The notes: generated by a model from the letters alone, not told the origin. 22,500 nt of DNA from Penaeus vannamei (GCF_042767895.1 NC_091578.1:9901846-9924345); one strand, 5' to 3'; positions 9,001-18,285 are shown, numbered from the stretch's first letter. A program made the numbers and translations.

Positions 9001-9110
9001 GATAACCTCTTAAACCCGCTTCTTTATTCCAAATCCACCTCACGACCTCATAATTTACGACTCATTTCCAGTAGTTATAATCCGTCTAAGACTATGGGCC
9101 TGAAGGTAGG
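9001..9110. other. Balanced island at a pyrimidine-to-purine switch
   Basis: About 110 bp of mixed DNA (ACCTCATAATTTACGACTC and TATAATCCGTCTAAGAC) separate a C/T block from a G-rich block. It holds no long repeat. I found no recognised motif, and function is unknown. Confidence 0.35.
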
Positions 9111-9870
9111 GGATGGGGGGGTTAAATGGGGATAGGAGTGGGGAGGGGAAGGGAGAGTGGAGATAGAAGGGGGGAAGGAGGAGGAGATAGAGATAGAGGG
9201 AGGGGAAAGGGAGGAGGTAGAGGGGAAGGGAGAAGGGGAGGTAGAGGGGAGGGGAGGTAGAAGGGAGGGGGAAAGGGAGGGTGGGAAAGGGAGGGGAAGA
9301 GGGAGGAGGTAGAGGGGAGGGAGAAGGGGAGGGTGAAGGGAGGGGGAAGGGAGGGAGGTAGAAGGGAGGGGAAGGGGAGGTAGAGGGAGGGGAAAGGGAG
9401 GAGTAGAGGAGAAGGGGAGAAGAGGAGATGTAGAGGGAGGGGAAAAGGGGAGGTAGAGGGGAGGGGAGAAGGGAGGAGGGTAGAACGGAGGGGAAAAGGA
9501 GGTACAGGGAGGGAGGGGAGAAGGAGGAGGTAGAGGGGAGGGGGAGAAGGGAGGGGGTAGAACGGAGGGAGAAGAAGGGAGGGTAGAGGGGAGGGGAGGG
9601 AGAAGAGGAGGGTAGAGGGGAGGGAGAAGGGAGGTAGAGGGGAGGAGGAAGGGGAGGGGTAGAACGGAGGGGAGAGAAGGAGGTAGAGGGGAGGGGAGGA
9701 GAGAAGGAGGAGGTAGAGGGGAGGGGGAAGGGGGGGTAGAGGGAGGGAGAGAAAGGGGGGTAGAACGGAGGGAGAGAAGAGGAGGTAGAAGGGAGGGGAG
9801 GGGAAAAGAGGCGGTAGAGGGGAGGGGGGAAGGGGGGTAGAGGGGTGGGGAGGGGGGAAATGGGTGGAAG
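9111..9870. repeat. G-rich minisatellite with GGTAGA punctuation
   Basis: About 750 bp of GGGGAGGGGAAGGGAG are punctuated every 20-35 bp by GGTAGA (about 27 occurrences by eye). The variant GGTAGAACGGAGGG recurs (near 9479, 9547, 9658, 9759), implying a higher-order repeat. Plus-strand pyrimidines are almost limited to the T of GGTAGA. Dense G3-5 runs give strong G-quadruplex potential. Confidence 0.85.
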
Positions 9871-10280
9871 GAGGATAAATAGGAAATTAAGGTATCGCCG
9901 TTAGATTTTTGGTAATGACGTTAATTACAATAATCGTGGAGAATGGCCATAATTGTGATGATGAGAACGCTAATAACAATAACATACAACAATGACTATA
10001 ATTATTTAAAAAATATAGCAATGGTGAACATACTAAACAATAACAATATAAGCACATGCACATATGAAATCAATACAAATAATAACATGACAAATACCTG
10101 TAACGACAACAATAATAAAAACAATTATGAATCTAATAAAAACAACAATATCATATCATAAAAAATAACCATCAACTCGACATTAAAAAATAATCAACAG
10201 AAGTGTAATTATCAACTAAACACAAATAAGAACACAAAAAATCCACAGAAAAAAAGGTTTAAAAATTGAAAAAAATACAC
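9871..10280. repeat. Degenerate AAT/AAC/ATG triplet region
   Basis: This AT-rich DNA has loosely repeated AATAAC, AACAAT and ATGAC words. A 72-codon frame (9943-10161) is Asn/Ile/Met/Thr-rich, as such triplets would give, so it is not called as a gene. No promoter or RNA is seen. Confidence 0.6.
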
Positions 10281-10352
10281 AGCCAAACCACAGGTCAGGG
10301 AGGTGCTGCTGAGGGGGTCAAAGGTCAGCCCGAGAAGGAGTTCCTTGGGAAT
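10281..10352. promoter_or_regulatory. Candidate enhancer: DR1 nuclear-receptor site with Runt-like and half sites
   Basis: GGGTCAAAGGTCA at 10315-10327 is an exact direct repeat of RGGTCA half sites with one-base spacing. This DR1 is bound by HNF4-, RXR/USP- or COUP-type receptors. A third half site AGGTCA lies at 10292-10297, a Runt-type AACCACA overlaps just upstream (about 10286-10292), and the near palindrome TTCCTTGGGAA is at 10341-10351. The cluster spans about 70 bp of non-repetitive DNA between AT triplets and a TG tract. Motif identity is seen; enhancer activity is inferred. Confidence 0.5.
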
Positions 10353-10715
10353 GTTTCGTGTGTGTGTGTGGGTGTTGTGTGTGTGTTTGTGTGTACATCT
10401 ATTTCTTTTATTTTCTTATTTACTTATTGATTTTATTTACTTATTATTATTTTTTTTCTTTTTTTGGGGGGGGGCGGTTGGTAACATTATTGTCGTATCA
10501 TTACTGTTATCATTATTATTAATATTATTGCTGCTGTTATTACCATTATCATCATCATCATAATCCTTATTACAATCATCACTATCACTATCATTATTAC
10601 TATTATCATTATCACCATTACATTTTTAATCAGAATTATTACTACTACTATCACAATTATTACTATTACCATAATGATTATTATCCTCATTATCATCATT
10701 CTCTTTACATCATTT
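10353..10715. repeat. Short TG tract, T/G homopolymers and ATT/ATC triplets
   Basis: An imperfect TG run (10357-10395) precedes T-rich DNA, a T9CT5 and G9 homopolymer junction near 10450-10474, and then about 220 bp of degenerate ATT, ATC, ACC and ACT triplets. This is typical compound microsatellite decay with no gene. Confidence 0.7.
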
Positions 10716-10956
10716 AGGAGCCAATTTCCAACTAGTATTAAACTGCACACGGAAAAGCCATTACAGAAAAAAATAACATAAGGAAAGATTTTACTTTCAA
10801 ACACATACTGATAACTAAGAAAAAAAGAAAGAAACAAAGAAAATTGAAAAAATACCAAGAAAAAATGACACGTTAAAATAAAATATAAAAGCCAGGAAAA
10901 AGGCTTACAAAATGCTCCGTTTCCTTCGATCTTATTCTGAATCAAAATCATCGCCC
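10716..10956. other. AT-rich low-copy DNA
   Basis: About 240 bp of non-tandem DNA with A-rich runs. A minus-strand frame (10487-10951) is open for 154 codons, but its distal half is the ATT/ATC triplet tract (Ile/Met/Val). The proximal part is hydrophobic and not recognised. A possible 5' splice site on the minus strand (GTAAGC, plus-strand 10903-10908) is noted with the next entry. Confidence 0.4.
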
Positions 10957-10958
10957 AC

Positions 10959-11000
10959 CTGATAATCAGCTGACACTTCGGAGAAAATGAACCACGGTAC
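10959..11000 (-). other. Candidate 42-nt internal exon (speculative)
   Basis: Read on the minus strand, a polypyrimidine run ending TTTCTCTCCTTTTAG abuts 42 nt that end in CAG followed by GTGGGC, so acceptor AG (11001-11002) and donor GT (10957-10958) bracket it. One phase reads VPWFIFSEVSADYQ without a stop; another reads YRGSFSPKCQLIIR. A longer version could use the donor at 10903-10908. I do not recognise either peptide. With so many pyrimidine tracts in the window, chance acceptors are expected and the GTGGGC donor is weak. Confidence 0.15.
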
Positions 11001-11002
11001 CT

Positions 11003-11091
11003 AAAAGGAGAGAAAGAAAAACATTATTCGACGTTGCAGCTGACTAAAAAGGTACGTAAAGATAATACTAATGATACGTGAAATCAAGAAT

Positions 11092-11092
<1 letters not shown>
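11003..11092. other. Low-copy spacer
   Basis: This is a mixed A-rich sequence with TTCGACGTTGCAGCTGAC and a repeated GGTAC(C/G)T word (10996 and 11051). No gene is seen beyond the possible acceptor already described. Confidence 0.35.
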
Positions 11093-11127
<35 letters not shown>

Positions 11128-11192
11128 GCATACATACATACATACACATATGTGTGTCTATATATATATGTATGTATATATGTATATATGTA

Positions 11193-11256
<64 letters not shown>
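11093..11256. repeat. Compound (AC)n-(AT)n-(ATAC)n-(TATG)n-(TA)n tract
   Basis: The order is (AC)7, (AT)11, ATAC/ATGC words, the 12-bp perfect palindrome ACACATATGTGT (11144-11155), TATG/TATA words and a terminal (TA)n run of about 58 bp (11199-11256). It is alternating purine-pyrimidine throughout. The ATAC words left of the palindrome can pair with GTAT words to its right, so it can extrude as an AT-rich cruciform. Confidence 0.92.
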
Positions 11257-11260
<4 letters not shown>

Positions 11261-11640
11261 TACTACTACTACTACAACTACAAATGGTGATGATGATGAT
11301 GATACCAATAATAATAACAATAACAATCATGACATTGACAACAATAGTAATCATAACAATAATGGTAAATATAATTATCATTATTGCTATTGTTGCTATA
11401 ATCATTATCAATACTATCATTACTATCATTAGCATCACCATCACCATTATCATCAACATTAAACTTGTCATTAGTAATACTATTATTATTATCATTACTA
11501 CTTGCTTGTGTCGCAGATATGATAATAATACCGAACACAAATAAGCTCATTAAAATAAATCATCCATAACAATAACAATAATAATGATAATAACAAAAAA
11601 TCAATAAATATAAATCAAACGAAATATTCCATTTAACATA
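11257..11640. repeat. Degenerate ACT, ATG, AAT and ATC triplet tract
   Basis: (ACT)n leads to (GAT)n (GGTGATGATGATGATGAT at about 11285), then AAT/AAC/ATC triplets. A short balanced segment (TTGCTTGTGTCGCAGATATG, near 11502) and A-rich DNA end the region. Frames on both strands are Ile/Asn/Thr runs. Confidence 0.7.
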
Positions 11641-12300
11641 TTTCACATCCGTCACCCACCTGTATTCTCGAATCCACCTGTCTGCTCGAATCCTCCTTCA
11701 ATCCGGACCGAAGTGAACCGAATGGAACCGTAAGAGGAACCGATGAGTCACCGCTCACTAACCGAACGAAACCCGCTCGTCTTATCCGGATCCGCTCGCC
11801 GTATCCGAATAAATCCAACAGAGACTAGTATTTCTCTAGACCCTCTTCGGTATCCGAATCCGTTCGCCGTATCCGAATAAATCCGTAAGTGAAAAAGTAC
11901 TTCTCTAAACTCTCCTCGATATCCGAATACACTCTCCGTATCCGAATAAATCCATGTGAAAAAGTACTTCTCTAAACTCTCCTCGATATCCGAATCCACT
12001 CTCCGTATCCGAATAAATCCATAAGTGAAAAAAGTACTTCTCTAAACTCCCCTCGATATCCGAATACACTCGCCGTATCAGAATAAATCCAGAAGAGACA
12101 AGAATTTCTCTAAACCCTCCTCGGTATCCGAATCCGCTCCCGGTATCCGAACAGAGGTCGAACAGCCTTCCCCGGCTTGGCCCGAACACCGGCTGGGCGA
12201 GATCGACTTTCCTTCCGAAGCTCCGAAGCCCCAGACCCGCTATCCGCACTCCCAATCATTCAATCCGGACTGTCCCGAGGAGAGGCAGGTCACTTGCTAA
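11641..12300. other. CpG-rich domain enclosing the 68-bp satellite
   Basis: This 660-bp domain differs from the rest of the window. It is balanced in composition, dense in CpG, and built of TCCGAAT/ACCGAA words rather than purine or pyrimidine runs. Perfect 12-bp direct repeats TTCAATCCGGAC sit at 11697-11708 and 12259-12270, either side of the array. The right flank has repeated TCCGAA words (CTTCCGAAGCTCCGAAGCC). It could be part of an unrecognised transposon or a satellite island. No transposase-like frame is present. Confidence 0.6.
11801..12142. repeat. Five-unit satellite of 67-70 bp (A-B-B-B-A)
   Basis: Units begin with GTATCCGAATAAATCC at 11801, 11869, 11938, 12005 and 12075 (as GTATCAGAATAAATCC), with a partial start at 12143. 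Steps are 68, 69, 67, 70 and 68 bp. Each unit has a second TATCCGAAT about 49 bp in. The three inner units share AAGTGAAAAAGTACTTCTC and ATATCCGAATACACTC or close variants. The two outer units instead share GAGAC.AG.ATTTCTCTA and GGTATCCGAATCCG. Because steps are not multiples of three, the FGYRGEFREVLF-like peptides on the minus strand change frame between units, which argues against coding. Confidence 0.92.
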
Positions 12301-13724
12301 TATATTGTTCTGTACCCTGTGTCGCCCCCTCCCTCCCTCCCTCCCTCCCTTCCCTCCCTCCCTCCCTCCCTTCCATCCCCTCTCTCCCACCCCCTGCCCC
12401 AACCTCCCCCGATCATATTTGAGCCTCCCCCCACCCCCACCCACATGACTCCACCCCTGGGCACCAATAGCCTCATTCGTGTTCCTCTCTCCTCCCCTCA
12501 CTCCTCCTACTCCCGAGTGACCCTCCCCTCCAGCTTCTCCTCCCTAACCCTTCCTCTACTCCCACATGAATCTTCCCCTCCCTTCCACTCCCCCTCACCT
12601 CCCCACCTTTCCACCTCCTCCTCCCTTCCCCTCCCCTCGCCTCTCCTACCCCATCTTAACCTCCCTCCCCTCAATTACCCCTCACTCCTCCCTACTCCCA
12701 CCTTTACCTTCCTCCCCTCCCTTTCCCTCCCTCTCCCTCTCCTACTCCCACCTTCCCCCTTTCCCTCCCCTCACCTCTCCTACTCCCACCTTCCCCCTTC
12801 CTCCCCTTCCCTCCCCCCCTCGCTTCTCCTTTACTCCCCACCTTACCTTCACTCCCTCACCCCTCCTCCTCCCACTCCAACCTCCCATCCCCTCTCCCGT
12901 ATCCCACCGTAGTCCAATGTCTCACCTACCCCCGTCAACTTCTCCCTTCCCATCTTCTGTACCCCCTTACCCTCGCTTCTCTCTTCTCCCCCCCCCTGAC
13001 TACCCCCCTCGCTTTCCCTTCCCATCTCTACCCCCTCACCCCTCACTTCTCTCTTCTTTGCCCCCCTTCCCTTTCTCCCTTCTTCCAACACTTCCATTTT
13101 CCTTCATTCCTTTCCTTCTTTCACTGTCGCCTTTTTATGCCTATTCTCGCTCCCTTTCCCTACTTTCATCCTTCCTCTTACCCCATACTCCTTTCCCTAT
13201 TTCCCTTCACTTTTATACACCCTTCCCTTAATAAATATTCTCCTCGGTCCTTTTCCTTCTTCCCCTACCCTACACTACCTCCTTCCCTCCCACTTACCCC
13301 CTCCATTTACCCCATACTCCCTCCCACCTTCGTTAAACCCTTTTCCGTTACCCTCTCTTACCCTACCCTATCCTACCCTCCCTTCCCTTATCCATATGCC
13401 CTTCATCCCTCCTTCCCCTTTAATTCCACCATACCGCCTTACTCTCCTACCGTACCCCCTCCTCATCAAACCCTTTCTCCTTACCCTCCCTCCCTCCCCC
13501 ATTACACCTCCTTTGTACCCCTCATTTTCCCCACACTCCCCCCCTTAATTCCCCATACCCTTAACTTCCCTTCCCTCCCTCATTATACCCCCCTCCAGCT
13601 TACCCCCCCCCGCCCACTCTCCCTTCTTCCCACCCACCCAACCAACAACCCCAAATCACGTACACATAAACCCCACCCCAACCCCCAACCCCCTCCCCAA
13701 CATAAACCCCAACTCCCCAACATA
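12301..13724. repeat. Long C/T-rich block with (CCCT)n and CTCCTACTCCCACCTT units
   Basis: A tetranucleotide (CCCT)n run (12327-12372) opens about 1.4 kb of pyrimidine-rich DNA. Between 12500 and 12850 the word CTCCTACTCCCACCTTCCCC recurs with TCCCCTCACCT spacers at about 35-45-bp steps. From about 13140 to 13600 looser TTACCC/ATACCCC words dominate, and the last 120 bp are C/A-rich (AACCCC). Frames are Pro/Ser/Leu/Thr-rich and not called as genes. Confidence 0.8.
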
Positions 13725-13894
13725 TAAACCCCACAAGAAACGTCACCCCGAACAAGATCCCACCGTACGGCCCCAATACAGGGAGCTCCCGTGTAAAATG
13801 CAATCACATTTTCCTGCCCACAACATAACCTGTCTATCAGGGGCCCGCGGCTGGTCGATGAGGGAGCGCAGGCCGCGAGGAGTGGACGGCGGGG
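13725..13894. promoter_or_regulatory. Balanced CpG-rich island with a 10-bp palindrome
   Basis: About 170 bp of unique-looking DNA lie exactly at a pyrimidine-to-purine switch. It includes the palindrome GGGAGCTCCC (13781-13790), CpG-rich words (CACCGTACGGCCCC and GCCGCGAGGAGTGGACGGCG) and an AT-richer centre (AAAATGCAATCACATTTTCC). On the minus strand it is open and gives a mixed-composition peptide I do not recognise. Exon, conserved noncoding element and random fragment are all possible. Confidence 0.35.
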
Positions 13895-14420
<526 letters not shown>

Positions 14421-14655
14421 AGAGATATAAGACGTAGAGGAGACAAATAAAATGTAAGAAATCTGCGAAAAATCGAAGGATCACGTGTCCAAAAAGAGTT
14501 AAATCTATATCACGTGACAAATTTCCTTTTTTTCATCATAGAACATTCGAAAGTGATATCAAATAAAAAAATGAATGATAAAAATTATTTAAAAATAAAT
14601 AAATAAATAAGCGATAGAAAATGAAGAAAAAAATCTGCGACACTATCACTTTCCA
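14421..14655. other. A-rich low-copy spacer with two CACGTG sites
   Basis: The spacer is AT-rich with an (AAAT)n run (14592-14609). CACGTG occurs at 14482-14487 and 14511-14516; the second lies in TCACGTGA, a fuller MITF/USF-type site. An inverted pair GAAAGTGATA (14549-14558) and TATCACTTTC (14644-14653) flanks the A-rich segment. No gene is seen. Confidence 0.4.
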
Positions 14656-15060
14656 TTAACACGACACCACACCCCCCCAACCTCACCTACCCCCCACCCC
14701 ATTCCCACACCTGCAACCCCCCTCCCCATCCCTACCTGTAACCCCTTCCTCCTTTCCTTCCTCCCCCACCTCCTATCCCTCCCTGTAACCCCTCTCTCCC
14801 TTCTCCTCCACCTCCCTATCCACTCCCTGTAACCCCTCGCTCCCTCCTTCCTCTCCTCCTTTCCCCCCTCCCTGTAACCCCTCTCTCCCTTCTCCTCCAT
14901 CTCCTACCCCTCTGTATCCCCTCCCTCCCTCCTTCCCCACCTCCTACCCCCTCCCTCCCTCCCTTCTTCCCCACCTCCTCCCTACACCTCCCCATCCCTC
15001 CCCATGCTCCAACCTCCCCCTTCCTACCCTCCTCCCCCTCCCCCACCCCTCCCCCAACCC
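14656..15060. repeat. C-rich minisatellite with CTGTAACCCC core, about 45-bp units
   Basis: The core CTGTAACCCC (variants CTGCAACCCC and CTGTATCCCC) recurs at about 14711, 14735, 14783, 14827, 14872 and 14912. Steps are 24, 48, 44, 45 and 40 bp. Spacers are CTCTCTCCCTTCTCCTCCA-like. After 14930 the array loses the core and becomes CCTCC/CCCACC repeats. Confidence 0.78.
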
Positions 15061-15180
15061 CTTGCGTGTCGAATCGCATTTGCCTGACTCCCGCTTCATA
15101 CTCATATGACACCTCACACTTGACCGTGTCAACGCCTGCCCTGCTACACACGCATGCACGCACATACATATATTTATTAC
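15061..15180. other. Balanced island
   Basis: About 120 bp of mixed DNA contain GCGTGTCGAATCGCATTTGC, ATATGACACCTCACACTTG and ACGCATGCACGCACATAC. A TGACA (TALE homeodomain-type) word and a short alternating CA/CG run are present. No coding evidence was found. Confidence 0.35.
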
Positions 15181-15595
15181 CTAGTTTCCCCCTCTCGCCC
15201 TCCCCCCCCCCTCCTTACCTTTCCCCTCCCCCTTCATGTCTCGTTCTCCTCCATCTCCCCTCTCCTTTCCTGTCCCCTCTCCCCGCCTCTTCCCCATTTT
15301 CTTCCATCTCTATCGTTCTCTTCCCTACCTTTTTCCTCTTCCTTGTCCCTTCTCCTTCCTTCTCCCTTCGCTTCCCATGTCCTCCCATTACTCTTCCCCT
15401 TTCCCCCTCTTTTACTTCCACCCTTCCTTCCCCCTTCTCCCTTCTCTTCTTCTACCTTTCTCCCTTCTTCCTCCCCTATCTCCTCCCCTTCCATTTCCCT
15501 CCCTTCCCTTCTTTGCCCTCTTTCTTTCCTTTCCCCACCCCTCCCCCTATATTCCCTTCCCCTCCTCACCTCCCCTCACCCCTCCCCTATCAAGT
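15181..15595. repeat. C/T-rich degenerate block
   Basis: CCCTTCTCC, TTCCCCTCC and CTTCCC words alternate without a strict period over about 415 bp. Open frames in several registers are Ser/Pro/Phe/Leu-rich. No gene is seen. Confidence 0.75.
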
Positions 15596-15751
15596 AGCGT
15601 AGTGTAACCCCAATGGCTTTCATAAATCCTAAAGTATGCACATCAACAAGCATACGTTGTTCCATAAATCTTAGACTCCCTTCCCCTCCCTCCCCACCCT
15701 CCCCCACACACACCCAACCTGTACCTCATTTTATCCCTCGCTCACCTGTAC
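15596..15751. other. Low-copy spacer with small hairpin
   Basis: GTATGC (15634-15639) and GCATAC (15650-15655) form a 6-bp stem with a 10-nt loop. CATAAATC occurs on both sides of it (15621 and 15663). A C-rich piece (15680-15720) and CTCACCTGTACGTATT follow. No gene is visible. Confidence 0.4.
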
Positions 15752-16020
15752 GTATTAAAAAAATAATAATAAAATAAAAAAAAAAAATAAAAAAAAATAA
15801 AAAAAAGATAAATAAACAAATGTGATAAAAAATATTAATGATGATACTTCTAACGACAATGCTTAACAAGATAATACCAATAATTACACTATTAACAGTG
15901 GTTATAGTACTAATACTAATAACAACTATAACAATAACAAATGCAGGTAGAATATAAACGAATCAATAAAAAACAGAATAAAGTTTTAAAATATGCAACT
16001 TTCTTATAAACTCTTTCCTA
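15752..16020. repeat. Poly-A/AAT-rich tract grading to degenerate triplets
   Basis: A-rich DNA with AATAAT and A9-12 runs (15757-15810) is followed by degenerate AAT, ATG, ACT and AAC triplets to about 15945. It is not preceded by a recognisable retrotransposon body, so I do not call it a retroposon tail. Confidence 0.6.
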
Positions 16021-16209
16021 AAAATCCCCCCCCCCACAAGAAAAAAAAATCCCTGCCATAAATCCGATTTTTCTCGTAGCACCGGCGATACACGAGATCC
16101 TTCGTGTCTCCTGTGAATAAACGCCCCCCCACCTTCCTCCTCCTCCTCCCTTACCCACCCTCCTGCCCCCCTCACCCCTCTCCCTAGTCTCCCCCCCCCC
16201 CCCCCCCCC
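16021..16209. other. Balanced island, then C-rich tract ending in C19
   Basis: After a C10 run, 16051-16120 is balanced (CCGATTTTTCTCGTAGCACC) and contains ACACGA (16090-16095) and TCGTGT (16102-16107), a 6-bp stem with a 6-nt loop. C-rich DNA follows and ends in 19 consecutive C (16191-16209). The C19 is a likely assembly-length uncertainty. Confidence 0.5.
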
Positions 16210-16500
<291 letters not shown>

Positions 16501-16730
16501 AATGTCCATATCCATGTGCATATAATGACATTAATAATAGCGATAATGATAATGACAATACCCATAATGATAATGAAATCACGATAACAACAACAACAAC
16601 AAAAAAAAAACTCGCAAAACCATTCACAAAAACAACAACAAAATCGGCTAAAATGCGTCACCAACAGCGACAATCAAGAACAATAACGGGGGACTCTCCT
16701 AAACCCAAATAATTCTCCCGTTCTTATTCC
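16501..16730. repeat. Degenerate AAT/ATG/AAC triplets
   Basis: GATAATGATAATGACAAT words, a (CAA)n run (16586-16601) followed by A9, and further CAACAA lie before a mixed tail. Frames are Asn/Thr/Lys-rich. No gene is seen. Confidence 0.6.
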
Positions 16731-17170
<440 letters not shown>

Positions 17171-17220
17171 TCCATTTCTTTCTATTCTTCCCTTCCTCCA
17201 TCCCTTGGGTGGGTGGAGTT
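17171..17220. other. 50-bp junction between CT and GGA arrays
   Basis: The sequence changes polarity here from pyrimidine to purine through a short mixed segment containing CCATCCCTTGGGTGGGTGG. This includes the near-palindromic CCCTTGGG. Confidence 0.5.
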
Positions 17221-17470
17221 GGAAGAGGAGGAGGAGGAGGAGGAGGAGGAGGAGGAGGAGGAGGAGGAAGAGGAGGAGGAGGAGGAGGAGGAGGAGGAGG
17301 AGGAGGAGGAGGAGGAGGAGGAGGAGGAGGAGGAGGAGGAAGAAGAAGAAGATAATGAAAAAGAAGAAAGAGAAGATGATAATGAAAAGGAAGAAAGAGA
17401 AGAAGATAATGAAAAGGAAGAGAAGATAATGAAAAGGAAGAAAGAGAAGAAGAGAAAAGACGAAGAGAAC
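17221..17470. repeat. (GGA)n array grading to GAA and 27-bp GATAATGAAAAG units
   Basis: (GGA)n with two GAA interruptions runs 17221-17340, then (GAA)4. GATAATGAAAA recurs at 17351, 17378, 17405 and 17425 (steps 27, 27 and 20 bp). The Glu/Lys-rich plus-strand frame (for example EEDNEKEEREDDNEKEERE) is an acidic low-complexity repeat. It has no start context or flanking domain, so I treat it as noncoding. Confidence 0.9.
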
Positions 17471-17815
17471 AAATAAAACAAACAAAAAATATGCAAGTAA
17501 TAATAATAATGATCATAACAAAACAAACAATTACGAAAACAGAATGAACGAACCAAAAGGAGGGAAACAGATACGGATAATCTTTGAATACACTGTTGAA
17601 CAATCGCGATGATAGTTCGAGACTATCACCTCATTACGTGCATTTAATAGACAGAACGATATAATTATTGATAAATCGATAGATTTATAAAGAGATGGAT
17701 AATGAATATATATTTGTATGTATGTATATACAGACGTATATTTTGTACATATATAAATATATGTAAATATTCTTACATACATGTGAATATATGTGTGTGT
17801 GTGGGGGGGGGGGGA
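17471..17815. other. AT-rich low-copy DNA ending in TATA/TATG words and G12
   Basis: Unique AT-rich sequence passes into imperfect TATGTATG/ATATAT words (17704-17790), a short (TG)n and 12 G (17803-17814). Inverted TATGTATATA and TACATACATG words could form small hairpins. No gene is seen. Confidence 0.5.
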
Positions 17816-18285
17816 TTATTAGCAACGGTCTTTTGGCGAATAACAGTAATTGAGAGAAACTTTGCAGCATCAAATTGCAGAACTGATAAACTGAAACATC
17901 TTGCACTTACAATCATATTTTAACACCTCTTATAACAATGTCTTCCAGCGAAAGACAAAGATACTTTATCACCCATGTTTACACAGCATTCTTTTAAGCA
18001 GTTCAAACGCGACCACCCTCGCAAAAGAAACGCACGTCTTCACTTTCCAGAAACGCCTGAGAAGTGAAACGCAAAACTGTTATATTCCAGAATGTTGAAA
18101 TATCGTTGGCGCGGTTACGTTATCTGGAAAATCGTCTAGTTAAAATCGGTCAACAGACAACTGTATTAGTCAAACTTAAGCAACAGTATTGAATATTTTT
18201 TAAAAATTATTATCCATATATGTGTGTTAGATCCGTACCGAGTAAATTTAAAACTAATAAGTCCAATGTTGATTTCGCTCGCGTT
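17816..18285. other. Low-copy, balanced AT-rich DNA
   Basis: About 470 bp without tandem repetition, the longest such stretch in the window. Contents include GGCGCGGTTACGTTATCTGG and TTAGATCCGTACCGAG. Frames are short (65-73 codons) and not recognisable. It could be ordinary intergenic or intronic DNA, or an extension of the dispersed repeat to its right. Confidence 0.45.

Noticed and set aside
11665..11700. CTCGAATCC words resembling a tRNA T-loop or B box
   Set aside because: Two copies lie 13-15 bp apart, but no matching A box, acceptor stem or cloverleaf could be found around them, so neither a tRNA nor a tRNA-derived SINE is supported.
11748..12255. Overlapping minus-strand frames with FGYRGEFREVLF-like repeated peptides
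   Set aside because: The satellite steps (67-70 bp) are not multiples of three, so the peptide moves between frames from unit to unit. This is not the pattern of a selected protein repeat.
14549..14653. GAAAGTGATA/TATCACTTTC inverted pair as terminal inverted repeats of a MITE
   Set aside because: The arms are only 10 bp, there is no flanking duplication, and the interior is simple A-rich DNA. A chance match is likely.
14711..14920. CTGTAACCCC as telomere-like repeat
   Set aside because: The core resembles TAACCC only in part, recurs at about 45-bp steps rather than in tandem, and differs from the arthropod TTAGG repeat.
15752..15815. Poly-A-rich tract as a retroposon tail
   Set aside because: No reverse-transcriptase, SINE head or target-site duplication is visible beside it, and it grades into AAT triplets typical of microsatellites.
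17213..17476. Acidic Glu-rich plus-strand frame over the GGA/GAA array
   Set aside because: It is a triplet microsatellite read in frame with no flanking domain, splice support or codon variation.
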